Origin: Annona cherimola
Taxonomy: Eukaryota > Streptophyta > Magnoliopsida > Magnoliales > Annonaceae
DNA: 64,000 nt
Assembly (NCBI GenBank): GCA_030490835.1
Contig: CM059971.1
Coordinates: 53,616,012 to 53,680,011, forward strand
Direction of reading: 5' to 3'
Made by a program: the position numbers and the translations under genes. The stretch's first letter is position 1, and each line of letters begins with the position of its first letter. The notes beneath the pieces were generated by a model that saw only the letters and a program-made list of their open reading frames with translations, had not been told where the DNA came from and did not search any database. Of this stretch, positions 23,073 to 34,225 are shown piece by piece.

Positions 23073-24143
23073 AAGGTCGACCCAGAATGATTGGCACGTC
23101 CCGATCTTCTTCATAATACAGGATAATAAAATATGCAGGAAAGATGAACTTGTCCACCTTGACAAGAACATCCTCGATAATGCCCTCCGGATATGTCATG
23201 GACCGGTCCACCAGTTGCAGCATTACTGTCATAGGTCGGGCTTCCCCAATGCCTAATTTTCTGAAAATTAACTTAGGCATGAGGTTAATGCTGGCTCCCA
23301 AGTCACATAGGGCTCTCCCGAAGTATTGATTTCCGATTGTGCACAGGATAGTGAAACTCCCTGGATCTTTGATCTTAGGAGGCAACTTCCTCTGCACCAT
23401 AGTGCTGGTTTCCTCTATTAATGCCATTGTTTCGAATTCTGTCAACCGTCTTTTCTTTGACAGAACATCTTTCATGAATTTAGCATAGCTCGGCATTTGT
23501 TCTAAGGCTTCAACGAGAGGTATATTGATGTGTAACTGCTTTAATACCTCTAAAAACTTCTCGAACTGACCCTCCTTTTTATTCTTTGCGAATCTCTGAG
23601 GAAATGGAGGATGTGACCTTTGATTTGTGGCGATTTCAGCATCCGGTTGCTTCTAAGTAGTATCTGGTTCCTCTATCTCCTGTGACGGCTGAATCAGAGG
23701 ACTAGTGGGTTCAGTTACCGTTTTTGGTGGAATTGTGTCAGGTAACTGCTTTCCACTATGCAATGTGACTGCTTGCACCTGCTCTTTGCCTTTTCCTTTC
23801 GGATTTTGCTTTGTATCGTTCGACAATGAACCTTGAGACCGGTTGCTTAAAGCTAAGGCTAGTTGGTCTATCTGTGCTTCCAATTCCCTGCTTGTCATGA
23901 TCTGGGATTGCATGAATTACATAAAGAGATTTTCCAGATCCGATTTCTTCTCTTCTCGCGGTGGTGGATTGAATTGAGTTGGTCTTGCTGGCTGTTGCTG
24001 CGGGGGCTGCTGTGAGAATCCCGATGGCTGATTCGGCCTTGTCTGGTTGTTCCATGAGAAATTAGGATGATTTCTCTAACCTGGGTCGTAGTTGTTTGCA
24101 TACGGATTTGCTGGATTTCTTTGGAAATTTCCCACATAATTAA
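23073..24143 (-). pseudogene. Athila gag C terminus and aspartic protease, broken
   Basis: On the minus strand from 24143 the frame shows an N- and P-rich gag tail (FSWNNQTRPNQP), a stop near 23916, a coiled region (SRELEAQIDQLALAL), a stop near 23653, and then the conserved PSYAKFMKDVLSKKRRL stretch. The protease follows, with ALCDLGASINLMP carrying the catalytic D-L/S-G motif (here DLGAS). It ends at VPIILGRP, where the solo LTR at 19953-23072 splits the gene. Order and motifs match Athila-type gag-pro. In-frame stops and the insertion make it inactive. Confidence 0.85.
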
Positions 24144-27128
24144 TGTGAAACCCCGATCTTAGACACGTGTATGAAACCCTAGGGTTGAAAACCTTAGGTA
24201 ATATATTAATAAAATATATATTCATGAGTATGGAAATAAATGAAATTAGAGGTTCAAAGAATTATTTATGGAATGTTAATTCAGATGAATAGTAAACGTG
24301 AATAGTAAATGTGGGATTAAGGAATATGTTAAGTTAATCACTTTGGATTAACTTAATCATAAAAGACGAAAAAGGAAGCTTCCCACTAAAGGACAAAAGT
24401 TCTTTTTGGATTAAAATAATAATTTTCGAATTTTTATGGATGTTTATGAAGAAAATGAAGAAAAATTCATATCCTACAATCCGGACGTCGGATTGAGATA
24501 AATTTTTTTATGGATGACCAAAATATGATGATGGACATGATAAATGGTCCAAAATTGATTAAAAATCATGAATTAAGGGTCAAGATTGAATGTCATTTAA
24601 GGATAAAAAAAGCACTTGTGCTTTTACATTAATTAAAGATTTGACTTTGATAATTTTAATTAATTAAAAGGCATTTTCATTAAATGAAAATCAGCAAAAA
24701 GTCAAGGAAAATATTGGACGTGAACAGTACCTAGGAGTTGGAGCAAAAATAATGGTTAAGATTAAAGCTTATCATGCGATCAATGGTTGAGATTAATTTG
24801 GAATAAAAATGATTTTTCATAAAAAAACAAAACCCATAAATAATTAGCAGCAATGGTTGAAAATAGGGGCTGGCACAAGGCTCAATGACATGGTGGAAAT
24901 TGCTGGGAAATTTCTTAACAAAAATATTTAGAAATGAATACCTATTGCAAGAGGGGGTAAATTACAATTTAGTAGAAAATGGAAGGGTATAAATAGGGGC
25001 ATGGGATGAACGACCAAGGCACGCCAAACCCAGCTTCCAAGCTTGAGAAATTCAAGCATTCCCACCCCCAAACACGTTTTTGGCCTTTAGAGAAAGGAGA
25101 GAATGATAGAGAGAGAAAGAGCCAAGTAGGAAGGGAAGTTCTCCACTTAAGGTAAGGGGATTCTCCTCAAATTTCTTTTGGGTGTTAACTATGGTAAAAC
25201 CATACTTAGATAATGCCTAAGCATGAGAAAATAAGTAAAGTTATAATGCCTAAGTGGAATTATGCCAAAACATCAAAAATTTGGAGCAAAGATAGAGCAT
25301 TCGGGAAAATCATGTCTAAAATGTGAAAATAATGCTCCAGTATTGCTAAATGATGATATGGGATGAATATTTATGACATTTATGATGTTGGAATGATAAT
25401 ATATTAATCTCATGATTTTTGGAATTAAGGATTATGCTTAAGTGAAATGATGATGAATTTTAGTATATGGAGAAAATAATTTAATTGGCTAAGTTAATGA
25501 TGATAAATTCAAAATTCATGAATTTTCCCATGATATACTAACTGAGAGCTATGTCATGGTATTTTTTATTTTTGGAAAAAATGTCAATTTTTGAAACCCA
25601 TGAACAGTAACCTCGGATGAACAGTAACCTGCTACAGTGATGTAAACAGTAATCATGATCAATAACTATGAGTAGTGAATAGCGTGATTTTGAGAAAAAT
25701 TGAGATTTATTTTTATGAGGATATATGGATGGAATTTTTAAAGGATTTATGTATAAAAATCCATATAAATGGGTAATGACCAAATATCTTTATAAGATTA
25801 ACCTCTATGAGAATGAGGTAATAAATGGTTATAAAGCAACCTAAGACATGGAATGGATAGATAAAATATCCATTTTCCTTGTGTAGGAAAAGAAAAGGAG
25901 AAGGTTGAGGACACGGACTGAGAAGGTAAGCAAGCAAACCTTTTTTTAAAAAATTGTGATTTTATTGCTTCATTGTAAGCAAACAAACCCTTTTGAAAAT
26001 ATGTTTTATTCTCAAGTATTTATGAAATGTGTTTAAGGATGGCCATTCATAGAATATTTTGAAATGATAAATGTTTATGCGTTTTTATGAAAAGTTATGC
26101 CGACATATTGATATCATGTGATGTTCATGAACATGTGCACATGAATGATGCATAATGAAGAGGCTTTGGTGGAGGTAGAAAGCAGATCAGAGGGTCCCCT
26201 TTCACTATTGCCGAGTCGTATGGGCTGTGTGCCGGCGGCGTCCTCCCAAGAGGTGGAGGCAAAAGAATGTTATGTGTGAATGAATGCATTGCATTTTCAT
26301 ACATAGATTGAAAAAGAAAGCATGGATTTGAAATGATGTTTTTAAGGGATGGTGCAAATAATTCTCTACATGAGAATGACAAGTTACCTGGTGTAAGAGG
26401 TATATAATGCCGAGAAAATCAAAAGTTATGCATGTAGGAGACCATATAGGCGTCAAGAGGACGAGAGGTTCCCCTTGATGAGGCCAATTCGGAGAGAGCC
26501 GGCGTATTAGACCATGCTATGTGAGATGTTCTCTGGGCTAGCGTACCCGAACACGAAGGTTTATGTCAGGAATGGAAATGAAGCATTTGTACATCCAATG
26601 TTTATGAAATAATTTTTATGAAAAGGTTTCTATGCATTTGATTATTGATCACTTGGTAAGTGTCTTCCATCGAATGGAGAGGAATGCATTTAAAATGAAA
26701 AATGCTTGGTTATTGAGTTTTGACTTATGTTTTGTTTTTCCAACCTTAGACAGGTGTAGGGAAAGCCAAGAGATGAAGGGCATGTGTTGCTAAAGGAAAA
26801 GAGAAATCTACAAAGGTTAGTAGATTTTTGTATCAATAGATGCCCTAATGGGATATGATGAAAAAGGACATAGGTTGTATGAAATTATGAAGTTGTGAAT
26901 AATATGAGAAGTTGATGATTTATGATGATATGGATAAGTCCATTATGAATAATGATGAGTATATGTTTATGTGATGAAAGAAAAAGAAAAAGAAAGAAAT
27001 GAAAAAAAATTTGGACGAGATTCAATTAAGAACCTGTCGTGTGATCAGGGCAACAATTCTGAGTTACGTTTACCAATCAATAAGATCCCGGAGTAAGGCT
27101 TCTAGGCACCCCGGTTCAGGGCGCCACA
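24144..27128 (+). mobile_element. Solo long LTR, 2985 bp, inside gag
   Basis: It starts TGTGAAACCCCGATC and ends GGGCGCCACA, with ATTAA at 24139-24143 and 27129-27133. TATA is at 24988-24995 (GGGTATAAATAGGGG context), the donor GT at 25152, the candidate exon at 25887-25925, and the third acceptor ends at 26753. No internal region is present, so it is a solo LTR left by recombination. It landed just after the gag zinc knuckle. Confidence 0.93.
25887..25925 (+). other. Candidate 39-nt internal exon in the solo LTR
   Basis: It is preceded by CCTTGTGTAG and followed by GTAAGC, in the same relative place as the 48-nt units of the larger LTRs. Confidence 0.45.
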
Positions 27129-27133
27129 ATTAA

Positions 27134-28199
27134 TGGACTCCGGATTGGAGGCACATTGATCACTGGGATGGCCGAATTCTCCACACCACGTGCAAATGTC
27201 TGCTGCTGAAGGCTGCTGTGGTGTAGACGCCCCTACTGCATTGACGTTGGCCGGCCTGAATAAGTTCTGAATCTGCTTGGATAGAGCATCGATGTGGGAC
27301 TTTATCGATAAAACTGCGTCTTATTGGAGTAGACCCCCACTTCGGCTTCTATTAGATGACAGTTTATAGGTGTTGGCCGCCATGTTTCCAAGTAGGGCAT
27401 ATGATTCTCGGTAACTTCTTCTCAGCAAAGAACTGTTTGACTATGAATCCACCATGTGACGGGTGGAATCCTGGAGACCATTGTAGAAAATTTGGATTTG
27501 AACCCACGGCTAAATTCCATAATGCGGGCACTTCCAGAGCAGGTCTTTGAAATGATCCCACGCCTCTAACAGAGTCTCCTCTCCGTGTTGTTTGGATGAG
27601 ACTATATCCATCCTCAACTTGGCTAACTTGGCAGGTGGGAAATATTTCTCCAGGAATTTCTGAGCTAAGTCGTTCAATGTATTTACAGAGTTCGGGGGCA
27701 AAGAATCAAGCCACTCCAAAGCTCTATCCCTCAGTGAAAATGGAAAATTCCGTAGCCACATTGCCTCGTTAGAGACTTCGTTGTGCTTGAACGTGTTCAT
27801 GATCTGCAGGAAATTCCGCAGATGGCGTTGTGGATCTTCATAAGACAATCCCCCAAACTGCCCAATGGACTGGAGCATCTTGAAAATCACCGGTTTGATC
27901 TCAAAGTTGTTGGTGTCGATAGGAGGAGGTGCGATGCTAGTTTGAACTGCATTCTGTCCAAGCGCAATGAGATCCAAAATGGGTTGGTCCAAACCATCTT
28001 GTGGTGGATGAATTGGAACCTCAATCCTTTGGTTCCCCTATTGGTTTACGTGAATATTCTCGTCCTAATTCTCGATGCGCTCCATAGTACGTTGTTGGCT
28101 CCTTGCTTCCCTACTCTTGCGATGCCTTCTCAGATAAGTTCTTTCGGGTTCCGAATAAAAAGGAATAATGATCTCCTTTCTGGATTTGCCTTGGCGCAT
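27134..28199 (-). pseudogene. Athila gag, N-terminal and central part, broken
   Basis: The minus-strand ATG at 28199 opens MRQGKSRKEIIIPFY, shortly after an AG-ending pyrimidine tract. Two TAG stops interrupt the first 60 codons. The open part 27992-27510 carries the retrotransposon gag core, with GGLSYEDPQRHLRNFLQI, FPFSLRDRALEWLDSLP and FLEKYFPPAKLAKLR. Frames then break down until the CCHC knuckle. The solo LTR at 24144-27128 separates this part from the gag tail. Confidence 0.85.
27153..27194 (-). other. gag CCHC zinc knuckle
   Basis: The minus strand encodes CTWCGEFGHPSDQC, which is C-x2-C-x4-H-x4-C, the nucleic-acid binding knuckle of gag. It is out of frame with the long gag ORF and so needs a frameshift upstream. 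Confidence 0.8.
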
Positions 28200-28339
28200 G
28201 AAAATCAATCGTTCCTGCAAAAACCAATTCAATTGAAACTAACGAAAATATTCTAAACTAAAAGAAATTATGAAAATGAACTATTCTATAGAATTGTACA
28301 AGAAAGCAATAAAACTAACAATAATTAGTTAAACCAATT

Positions 28340-28356
28340 CTCCGGCAACGATGCCA
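28340..28356 (-). promoter_or_regulatory. Athila primer binding site
   Basis: The minus strand reads TGGCATCGTTGCCGGAG, a variant of TGGCGCCGTTGCCGGGG. That consensus is the usual site in Athila/Tat elements and complements the 3' end of tRNA-Asp. It lies six bases from the LTR end at 28363. Confidence 0.8.
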
Positions 28357-28576
28357 AAAACTTGACGAGTTGCGTATATGTCTATTAAAATGCTCGCTTT
28401 TAACGTAAGTATACGTGCCGAATCAAGTAATAAAGAGTGAGTAGAATATCGTTCCCATGAGGAATTGTCTAACTGGAATTATTAATCAGTTTAATTGCTT
28501 TCGGTGAGTAGAAAATTCTGGGTTTGGAATTTAAAACTAGAACTAACAAACGCAATAAGAAATCAGAATAGAGTCC

Positions 28577-28662
28577 ATGGAATATCTGGATTACTGAAAA
28601 TGGGTTTATCAATTGGAGATGACAGATGGATATCTCGGAATCCTTAAATTTAAACTATATTG
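28577..28662 (+). repeat. 86-bp direct repeat, left copy
   Basis: It is identical over 86 bp to 30426-30511 and is single-copy in the partner LTR near 2901-2987. It borders the left end of the SIRE-type LTR exactly. Confidence 0.92.
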
Positions 28663-30425
28663 TGTTGGAAACAATACTTCAAAACAAAATAAAATTGACC
28701 AAAGATTGAGTTTTGATAATTAACAACAACTAACTTGAGTATATTTAAAGGACTAATGAGTTTGCCATTTGTTTTAAGGAACTTAAGTAGCCAAGTCGAT
28801 CCCCAAGTCGACTTGGACTTCGACTTAGGGTGAAGTCGATCCCAAAGTCGACTCAACTATCGACTTGAGAAAGAACCTCAAAGGAAAAATCAACTTGCAG
28901 GTGAAGTCGCATCCCAAGTCGACTTCACATGCGACTTGGGAAGCCAGGTCGCAAACGAAGTCGACCTCGCTATCGACTTCAATCGTGAAAAACTGCCCAG
29001 AGCTGAATTTTGGGGCACGAAGCTGCCCAAGTCGCAGGCCAAGTCGACTCCAGGTGCGACTTGGGTGAAGTCGCAGATAAAGTCGACTTCATCCGCGACT
29101 TGAGAAGTTCAGACTTCAAAGATGCAGTTTCAAACCCTATTCAAAGAATCTCTCACTCAAGATCAAAGCAAAGATTCATGTTCAACTTCAAATCAAGTCT
29201 ATCAAGTCTTAAAGACCAACTGAGTCAAATGCAAAGCAAGACGCATGATTCAACCAAGCCGGACTCAAGCTCTCCTAAGAATCACAAGATTCAAGACAAT
29301 CCAAGATAAACCAAAGACAAGGACTTCAAGATCAACAAGATCTACAAGTATAAGGGATTATTTCAGAATAAAAATGATTAAAGGAAACAAGCCAAGCAAG
29401 ATAGAGGAAGATCAAATGAAGAACAAAGCATATTTTGCAAAGACCAAGTCAAGTCGCAACCCAAGTCGACTCCATGATCGACTTGAGTTAAAGTCGGAAG
29501 CCAAAGTCGACTCAATACTCAGACTTGGAAACTGACAAGGTGAAGTCGCACCCGAAGTCGACTTCACCTGCGACTTGGGTCAAGTTGATGCCCAAGTCGA
29601 CCCTGACTGAAACTTGAAGTTGCGACGGAGAAGCGAAGTCGCACCCGAAGTCGACTCCATCTGCGACTTGGGCGAAGTCGCATCCGAAGTCGACTCCACA
29701 TGCGACTTGGGTCGCAACGGTCGGAATTTATTCGAACGTTGGCGCATTAAATGTGCGCCACCTACCCTCTAACGTTCGGATTCCCTCCAAAATTATAAAA
29801 GGCATTCATGGTGGATGAGGGAAGTAGCTGAGAATCATTAAGTGTGCATAACTACCGTCTACAAGAGCTTTAAAGAGATCCAGCCAATTAAAGAGGAAGA
29901 ACTTTGCTTCAAACTGCAAGAGCTCAACTACTGATCATTCAAAGCCAATTCAACAAGTTCTTCTCTGCGCCAAACTGTTTCTACACAACTGTAAAGTGTA
30001 GTTTTCTTATTGTTTCTTTTGTATGTGTTGAACTTGATTTAGTTTGAGGAACTAAGATCAAGTGTAGGCAAAGTAGTGTGTGATTGGAGTGTAACTCATC
30101 ACCTACTTGTGCTGTGATTTGTTGATGCCCCCTAGAGTTGGAATCTAGAAGAGAGCAGTGACTCTAATTGTATTGAGAGAATACAATAGTGGAACCCAAG
30201 TCACAAGGAGTGTAAGCTTGGAAGAGTGGAGTAGGGAGGTTGCCCGAACCACTATAAAAACCCTGTGTGCTTGATTTATATTCCTGCTCTCTACATTATA
30301 TTGTTTTCCATTTCATTTCTTCATTAAGGGGACTAGATTAATCCGGGGTTAAGTTTCTGTTATAAATTTTAAATACCCAATTCACCTCTCCCCTCTTGGG
30401 TTTTGCCATCAACTCGGGACCAACA
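28663..30425 (+). mobile_element. Solo LTR of a SIRE-type Ty1/copia element, 1763 bp
   Basis: It begins TGTTGGAAAC and ends ACTCGGGACCAACA. The 3' portion (CTCTTGGGTTTTGCCATCAA) and the context GCCCCCTAGAGTTGGAAT are typical of SIRE-type LTRs. A TATA box lies in AATTATAAAAGGC near 29792-29804. About 28790-29720 carries many copies of AAGTCGACTT and GTCGCA..GACTTGG. There is no PBS or coding region, and no 5-bp duplication; it is flanked instead by the 86-bp repeat. Confidence 0.85.
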
Positions 30426-30511
30426 ATGGAATATCTGGATTACTGAAAATGGGTTTATCAATTGGAGATGACAGATGGATATCTCGGAATCCTTAAATTT
30501 AAACTATATTG
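30426..30511 (+). repeat. 86-bp direct repeat, right copy
   Basis: See the left copy at 28577-28662. It starts directly after the CCAACA end of the SIRE-type LTR. Confidence 0.92.
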
Positions 30512-31670
30512 CATTGCTTCTTTTTCATTAGATTGTGCATGGATTTACTAGTCCAAGTTCAATAATCTTTATATATGTCTTCCAACATATATAAAGCTAA
30601 TTATACTCTATTCAATTGCTATGCTCTCATGCCATCAAATAAAGTGGAATTGATAAGTTCATAACCTGTTTATTGGCTACACGGGGTTTAACGGTATATT
30701 CCTATCCATTAAACAACTCCCTTTAAAAAGAGAAAACCTATGCCCTATACATGGATCTAGCAAAGATTTTCCTTTTCTAAGGATTAATCAAGCAATTAAA
30801 TCATCTTACAAGGTAGCTAATCTTATAAAAAACATTAAACCACATGTGCAAGGGTAAATTACACACACAATCATATAAAAAATTAAAATATTCATTCCTG
30901 AATTTCAAAGAACCAATACAATATAGTTAGATATCAATTCATCCTAACTATCCATCTAAAGGAAGTTTAGTTCACAGACATGATATAAAAATCCTTTACA
31001 TCTATTATAAAAGTATCTAGAGAAATAGAAAAAGAAAAATAGAAAGATAAAGAGAAAACTGGTTTTCTGGCGGTTTCCATCAACGGAGTTGAATCTTTTC
31101 GAATGAATTTTCTTCCTTCTCTCCTGTCTATTCCGTCTCCGGGCTCTCTCTCTCGCGCAAACCACTAGGTTTCTATTTATAAGTGTCAATTTGCACAACA
31201 CACGTACAGAAATCCGCACGTACGGATGCGTTGTGGTGCTTAGGCGCCAACTCTTTATGTGCTGGGTAACTTAGAAAACTGTCTGGATGCTCTAGGAATT
31301 CATGCCTTGGTGCCTAGGTGCCAACTCCCTGGCAGCTACTGGTTGCTGGATGTGCTGGAGTTCTTGCAAAGGCATGTTGGGTGGCGCCTGGGAGCCATCC
31401 CACTGCTCATTGACTTGGTTTTGTTATGCATTCTACTCACCCGCATGCCTTTATATTGCCCGTCCTTCCTGCAAAAAATGAATAAACCAATTAAATGAAC
31501 TAAAAATGCCTAATTTATACTAAAAATGCATAAAAACTAAATAATGCTCCTAAAATGCAAAGCGAGTGAAAATTAAGCGAAATGGATGCAAACTATGTCT
31601 AATCTCTTGGACTAACGCGCAAATATAGTTTGAAATGGGCCATGATAACTCGAATTTTTATGAGTTACCA

Positions 31671-34225
31671 TAAAGCAATAGTTCGACTGGGATAAAGGAA
31701 TGACCATCCTTAAACAATTTTAAAAATATTCAAGTAAAGCAGTTTACAATTCATTTCATTCTTTAAGAAGAAAACACATTTGTAAAAGTGTTGCTTGCTT
31801 AAAAGCAAATCTTAGAATCATCAATAAAAAGTCCTTTCAAACATTTCAATATTTGAGAAGAAATCAACATTTTCAAAAGTTTTCTTACTTACAAGCAAAT
31901 CTTAGAATCATCATTGTAAAGTCTTTTCAAACATTTCGGCACTTGTGATGAAATCAATATTTGCAAAAGTTTGCTTGCTTACCTGTGACGATCCTTTTGC
32001 GCCTTCCATCTTTTCCTTGCCTTTTCCTAAACAAGTGAAAATGATTTCCTTATACATTTACATAATATATTGTGCTTGTATGCCTTGTCTTTCTTATCAA
32101 TTCACATATATATGTCATATGGTTTTCAACTCTCATATGGTTCATAACAAGTTAACTTTAAATTATTCTTTCTTTGGAATTAACACTTGCATTTTCCAAT
32201 AACCTCATACTTACATAATTTTAATGATTGGTTCATTTCTTTTCTTCCATACCCATGTCTAGTGTATGGATCTTTTAAAATTATTCCAGATATTCATTCA
32301 TATTCTATAACAAGCTAATTCTTAATGAATCCTTTCTTTGGAATGAATATCCATATCTCTTAAATCACATGAATTAGTAATTGACCATTCTTTTTATTTA
32401 ACACCCTTATCTAGGGTTTAAACTATTGAAATCTTTTATGGCTCTCATCTATGACTTATAACAAGCCATTTTTAATTCAATTTTCTGAAATCCATATTCA
32501 CCTTTGCTAATGATCACATATATATATATATATTGACTTACACATAAGTCCATTAATAACCACATAACTATATAATCTTAGTTAGTGGTTCATTTTCTTC
32601 ATCCATCCGTATATCTCAAATAACATATGTATATATATATATCATATGATTTTCAACTTGATTTAATCCTATGCAAGTTAACTACTAGCAGTTAACATTT
32701 ACCCTTCTTAGTAACAATTAATATTTACATTTCTTAATGTTACCTATATACATGTTTACCTTTGTAAACTTAGTAAATATTAATTTATTCTATTAAATAC
32801 CCAAGTCTAGGGTGTTTAATCACTTGTAATTTTCAAGAGACTTGCTTATATTCAATTCTTTTGAATGTACATTCGTCTTTCTGACAATCACATACATATA
32901 CAACTTAGTGATTGTTCATTGCTTCATTCAATCCTTATGTTTAGAGTTCTAAACTTTAAAAACATATAAAATGCTTGTTTCTAAATTATAACAAGCTAAA
33001 TTTACATAAGTCATTTTCTTAAAACAAATACCCCTATTTCTTAGTCACATATGATGTATATACCCATTTAAACTCAGTAGTTAATCACTCATGTTATTCA
33101 ATACCCATAACTAAGGTATTAAACTCTTGTTGTCATTCAAGGTACTTGATGATCTTTAGCAAGTTAATTCCAAATCAAATTTCTGAAATTAACTATCCTT
33201 TACGAATCAACCATGTATATGTCTATATTCATTTTATATCAATCTTATACTTGCATTCTATCCATGCATACATGCTACCTCATAAATTAATAACTCTTAT
33301 AATCATTTCAAGTGCTTGTTTAGGATCTATGACAAGCTATATTCAATCTAAATTTTTGGAATTTATCTCCCTTTACAAAACAACCCTATATAGTCTCATA
33401 TTTCTAAGTTTCATTTATGCACTTGCACCTTAATTATACATACATAAGGTGCTATCTATCAACCATTCTTATGATTATTTAAGGGATTTTTTATGACCTA
33501 TAATACACTAAATTCACATGAAATTTCTAGAATTCATGTCCTTTATTCAAAACAACCCTATTTGAGCTCATTTTCACTAGTATTTCATTTATACAATTGA
33601 ACCTTAATGATATACATATGGAAAATCATCAACCAACCACTCTTGTAGTCTTGTTAGGTGCTTGTTCATAAGCTTAAATAACATAAATTTTATTAAAATT
33701 TCTGGAATTATCATCCATTTCCAAAACAGCCACATATAACTCTATTTTTGCTAAGTTTCACTTCCTTACTTGCACTTTAACTCAACACACTTGTAATATC
33801 ATTACTTAACAATTACACTTGCTATCATTAACCCTTAATTGCACCCTTTATAATCATGTATACCATGTAGTGATTAAGGGTAACATAAAAAAAAATTTCT
33901 TTTCTCATATTTTACCTCTTTTGGACTTTTTTGAGCATTAAAACAACATAACATTCTAATTTCTTCATTTAAGTAATATGAAAGGAAATCACTCACTTGA
34001 AATGTGAAACTTAAAAGGAGGATTTCTCCTCTAATTGTTGCTGGACTTACACTGCTCTTCTCTTCTTCTCTTATTTCTTTTTTTTCTTCTTTTCCTTGCT
34101 GTTTAGATGTTCCATGCTGCCTTCCACTTGCTGAAATTTTTTTTCATCTCCATTACTGCTGAAAATCGTCCCTTGCTTCACCCCTTTCCCCTTTTATATT
34201 CTGATTTTTCAATCCTTGCATGACA
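31671..34225 (-). mobile_element. Long LTR H1, middle segment
   Basis: The first five bases are the TAAAG target duplication; the rest continues H1 from 2684. It holds the minus-strand unit of donor and candidate exon (GCTTACCTG at about 31977 with CTAAACAAG near 32030). It also has a long AT-rich stretch with a repeated pattern of pentad words such as AACAAGCTAA, and a purine-rich start region near 34010-34190. H1 is cut at 34225 by the solo LTR. Confidence 0.75.
34193..34200 (-). promoter_or_regulatory. TATA box of H1
   Basis: Minus-strand GAATATAAAAGGGG precedes the purine-rich leader of H1. The solo LTR at 34226 inserted about 25 bp upstream of it. Confidence 0.55.

Larger units (their letters stand above)
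2685..31670 (-). mobile_element. Athila-type Ty3/gypsy element with four nested insertions
   Basis: The termini are supported on both sides. The flanking 5-mers are TAAAG at 2680-2684 and TAAAG at 31671-31675. Both LTRs begin, on the plus strand, TGACGAG and end in a hairpin closing with GTTATCA or GTTACCA. On the minus strand the order is 5' LTR, primer binding site, gag with a CCHC knuckle, protease, a late plant-transposon ORF, polypurine tract and 3' LTR. Reverse transcriptase, RNase H and integrase are absent, so it could move only with enzymes from a relative. By eye the first 165 bp of the two LTRs differ at roughly one base in twelve, which suggests an old insertion. Confidence 0.9.
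28363..31670 (-). mobile_element. Athila 5' LTR, interrupted by a SIRE-type LTR
   Basis: Without the insert and one copy of the 86-bp duplication this LTR is about 1460 bp and collinear with the 3' LTR. It has the TATA region near 31170-31180 and palindromes at about 31235, 31308 and 31382. It keeps the empty site for the LARD-like insertion at about 31441-31460. Confidence 0.88.

Noticed and set aside
29010..29535. Plus-strand ORFs in the SIRE-type LTR
   Set aside because: They come from the AAGTCGACTT repeat array inside an LTR and have no known domain.
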